From Mesorhizobium sangaii (lineage in GTDB: Bacteria; Pseudomonadota; Alphaproteobacteria; Rhizobiales; Rhizobiaceae): 64,000 bases of DNA. The notes under the pieces were generated by a model. It searched no databases and had not been told where the DNA came from. It saw only the letters and a list, made by a program, of their open reading frames with translations. Positions 61,991 to 64,000 of this stretch are shown here, one piece after another (the stretch's first letter is position 1; each line of letters begins with the position of its first letter). The stretch lies in NCBI RefSeq assembly GCF_014207355.1, contig NZ_JACHEF010000001.1, positions 62,001 through 126,000 of the forward strand, written 5' to 3'. The position numbers were made by a program, and so were the translations under genes.

Positions 61991-62173
61991 GGAAAAGCCG
62001 ACCATGTGCCGGCGTTCAGCCTACGGTGCGTGTCGGGGAAAAGTTTCACCCGCTCGCAAAACCTTGCTCGGAATAATCACCAGGACATGGCAGGCATGCA
62101 AATGCTGCACTGCACAATTGTCACGATTCAGCTATATTAGGAGTCGTGGAGGAATCAACCAGGAGCCTGAACC

Positions 62174-62338
62174 ATGGGTTTCTTCACTGAAATGTTCGCC
62201 CGGCCGAGGCCGCAGGAACATCTGAGATACCGCTCGGCGCTCGCACTGCTTCATTCGATGAGCAATGCCGACCGCGCCGACATCGGCATCAAGCCCGCCG
62301 ATTTTCCGCGCATCGCCCGCGAAATGTCCATTCGCTAA
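62174..62338 (+). CDS. DUF1127-like small protein
   Basis: 54 residues: MGFFTEMFARPRPQEHLRYR, then LLHSMSNADRADIGIKPADF and the end PRIAREMSIR. Pattern of short rhizobial DUF1127-related proteins. The start has CAGGAGCC upstream. Function unknown. Confidence 0.75.
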   Translation: MGFFTEMFARPRPQEHLRYRSALALLHSMSNADRADIGIKPADFPRIAREMSIR

Positions 62339-62396
62339 ATACATACGCCGCGAGATGTCCCGGACCCGTCCAGGACATCTCGAAAACCTCAAGTCC

Positions 62397-62903
62397 TCAG
62401 CGTGCGCCGAGGAACGTCGCCTTGCCCAATGGCACACCATTGTGGCGAAGGATGTCGTAAGCGGTGGTGAGGTGGAAATAGAAGTTGGGCATGGCCACAT
62501 GCAGCAGATACTGCAGGCCAGGCATCGAGCGTTCGCGGCCGCCAAGCTTCAACTCGATCACCTTGTCGTCCGAACCGTCGAAATCGGCGGCTGAAAAGGT
62601 CGCCAGCAGGTCCAGGGTCTTGGTGATGCGCGCCTGGATATCGGCAAAACTCGCCTCGTTGTCCTCGTAACTCGGCACTTCGCGACCGGCGAGCCGCGAC
62701 GGCGCACCCTTGGCATGGTCGGTGGCGATCTGCACCTGCCTGGTCAGCGCAAACATGTCGGGCGCTAGCCTGGAGGTCAGAAACACCTGCGGGTCAATCT
62801 TGCGCTCAAGCGCATTCTGTTCGGCTGCCGCCAGTATTGTGGAAAGGGCTTTCAGCCTCTCCGAAAACACAGGCACGGAGGCCTCATACATCGATATCGT
62901 CAC
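62397..62903 (-). CDS. DUF1993 family protein (GTG start)
   Basis: 168 residues from a GTG with AAGGAG 8 nt upstream. SMYEASVPVFSERLKALSTI and FFHLTTAYDILRHNGVPLGK-type ending (FYFHLTTAYDILRHNGVPLG) fit DUF1993, a four-helix DinB-like fold. The frame to 63101 overlaps the divergent gene. Function unknown. Confidence 0.88.
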   Translation of the reverse strand: MTISMYEASVPVFSERLKALSTILAAAEQNALERKIDPQVFLTSRLAPDMFALTRQVQIATDHAKGAPSRLAGREVPSYEDNEASFADIQARITKTLDLLATFSAADFDGSDDKVIELKLGGRERSMPGLQYLLHVAMPNFYFHLTTAYDILRHNGVPLGKATFLGAR

Positions 62904-63044
62904 GTCAAAATCTCCTTGTCCGGCCGGAACGCCAGCGGACGGACGTAGCGCCTTCAGGCGCGATTCTTCAAGCACCACCAGCGCCGCGTCACCACGTTGC
63001 CGCAATCGCCATAGTAGAATCTCCCTATCGAGCGGAGACTCCCG

Positions 63045-64000
63045 ATGAGACGCGCCCTTTTTGCAGCGACTGCCTTTCTCTCCCTTGCCACAGCAGGTCA
63101 AACGGCACTGGCCGCCGACGATACACCCGAAGCGCCGTATGTCGATGATCGATCAAGCGCCGACGCCGTCGTCCGCTCACTTTACAGCGCCATCAATCGG
63201 CATGAATTCGCTCGCGCTTGGGGTTATTTCGGCGATACAAAGCCAGCAAAGGACTTCGACAGTTTCGTCAAAGGCTATGACGGTACCGACAAGGTCGAGG
63301 TCGAGACCGGTCCGATTTCAGACGAGGGTGCTGCCGGCAGCATTTTCTACAACGTCCCTGTCGCCATTCGCGCCACCGACAAAACCGGCGGCGAAAAGGT
63401 CTTTGCCGGCTGCTATACTCTGCGCCAGGTCAATGCCCAGATCCAGGCGGCGCCGCCCTTCGATCCCATCCACATCGAAAAAGGTGCGCTGAAACCATCC
63501 ACCGCCGATTTCGAGGAGGCGCTGCCGCCAAGCTGTGGCGACGGGCCGCCGCCTCCGAAGAAGGACACGGCACTGGAGCAGGCCAAGAAGGCCTTCCTGG
63601 CGACCTATGGCGACCAGTGCGACAAGCAGTTCCTGGCCGATGAACCAACCGTCTTCTCGATCAAATACAAGGACAAGGATGCAGCGGCAGGCGATCCCGA
63701 CAAGGAGACACGGCTGTTCCACTTTTCCTGCTCGGCCGCTGCCTACAATGAAAGCTCGATCTACTACATCACCGACGAGGTGTCGGGCGTGCAGCAGTTG
63801 CAGTTCGCCGAACCCAAGATGGACATCCGCTACGAGAACAACGACAGCGACGGCAAATTGCTGGGCATGAGCATCGTCGGCTTCCAGACGACCGGCTGGG
63901 CGGTCAATTCCGACTATGACGAGCAGGCCCACACGATCACCACCTTCAACAAGTGGCGCGGCGTCGGCGATGCATCGGACTCGGGAACCTATCTGTTCCG
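63045..64000 (+). CDS. DUF1176-like exported protein, cut by the window end
   Basis: At least 318 residues, no stop before the window end. Signal peptide to about LAA24, then VVRSLYSAINRHEFARAWGY (a repeated-unit domain with cysteines GCYTL and SCGDG) and a C-terminal part that reads as DUF1176: FHFSCSAAAYNESSIYY and NKWRGVGDASDSGTYLFR at the end. Function unknown. ATG after AGCGGAG. Confidence 0.8.
   Translation, partial: MRRALFAATAFLSLATAGQTALAADDTPEAPYVDDRSSADAVVRSLYSAINRHEFARAWGYFGDTKPAKDFDSFVKGYDGTDKVEVETGPISDEGAAGSIFYNVPVAIRATDKTGGEKVFAGCYTLRQVNAQIQAAPPFDPIHIEKGALKPSTADFEEALPPSCGDGPPPPKKDTALEQAKKAFLATYGDQCDKQFLADEPTVFSIKYKDKDAAAGDPDKETRLFHFSCSAAAYNESSIYYITDEVSGVQQLQFAEPKMDIRYENNDSDGKLLGMSIVGFQTTGWAVNSDYDEQAHTITTFNKWRGVGDASDSGTYLF

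Overview
The window looks like a chromosomal segment of a Mesorhizobium-type alphaproteobacterium (Rhizobiales, Phyllobacteriaceae). This is inferred from the high GC content, the rhizobial gene families (DUF982, DUF1127, DUF3126, DUF2218, the long B12-dependent ribonucleotide reductase, a two-domain cold-shock protein), and palindromic intergenic repeats of rhizobial type. No database search was possible, so the genus is an inference from remembered family patterns.

Layout. 1-18.8 kb is ordinary core genome: a NYN/LOTUS protein, ankyrin protein, gamma-carbonic anhydrase, cysE, two VOC proteins, an HD-domain protein carrying a fresh 39-bp in-frame duplication, a DUF192 and hydrolase pair, a double cold-shock protein, ilvA with DUF1697, an M24-like protein, two tandem lipoprotein hydrolases, adenine deaminase, a stand-alone SecD-head protein and an outer-membrane beta-barrel. 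19.0-26.5 kb is a pile-up of integrative elements at a tRNA-Leu(UAA) gene. One element (20790-25968) is bounded by perfect 57-bp direct repeats and carries an intact tyrosine integrase. Its cargo is a chain of very small genes joined by ATGA overlaps, ending in a truncated Toprim-type gene. A second degenerate att copy lies at 26446, a broken tRNA 5' half at 19047, and a frameshifted integrase tail at about 20430. 26.7-28.5 kb is decayed accessory DNA with few credible genes.

28.5-44.4 kb returns to core genes: nudK, an old-yellow-enzyme homologue, small secreted and DUF proteins, alpha/beta hydrolase, CinA-type protein, UspA-type protein, xanthine phosphoribosyltransferase, a second Nudix protein and PilZ. 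The large nrdJ gene follows, with a leader holding NrdR-like boxes and a DnaA box. Then come secreted proteins, DUF3592 and a methyltransferase. 44.2-52.6 kb holds a DUF1127 gene divergent from a LysR regulator, a GH25 lipoprotein, a phosphodiester-glycosidase family protein, uppP, acetyltransferase, GFA, a 2OG-Fe(II) oxygenase, AHSA1 and ParB-like genes.

52.7-58.8 kb is one long run of plus-strand genes. An N,N-dimethylformamidase-like hydrolase, class III aminotransferase and BKACE enzyme form a tightly packed trio that reads as an uncharacterised amide-to-beta-keto-acid catabolic route. It is followed by DUF523, GNAT and histone-deacetylase-like (acetylpolyamine amidohydrolase) genes. The window ends with a cysteine-desulfurase-like/aldo-keto reductase pair, a J-domain-like gene with a problematic start codon and a structured leader, a DUF1127-like small gene, DUF1993, and a DUF1176-like gene cut by the window edge.
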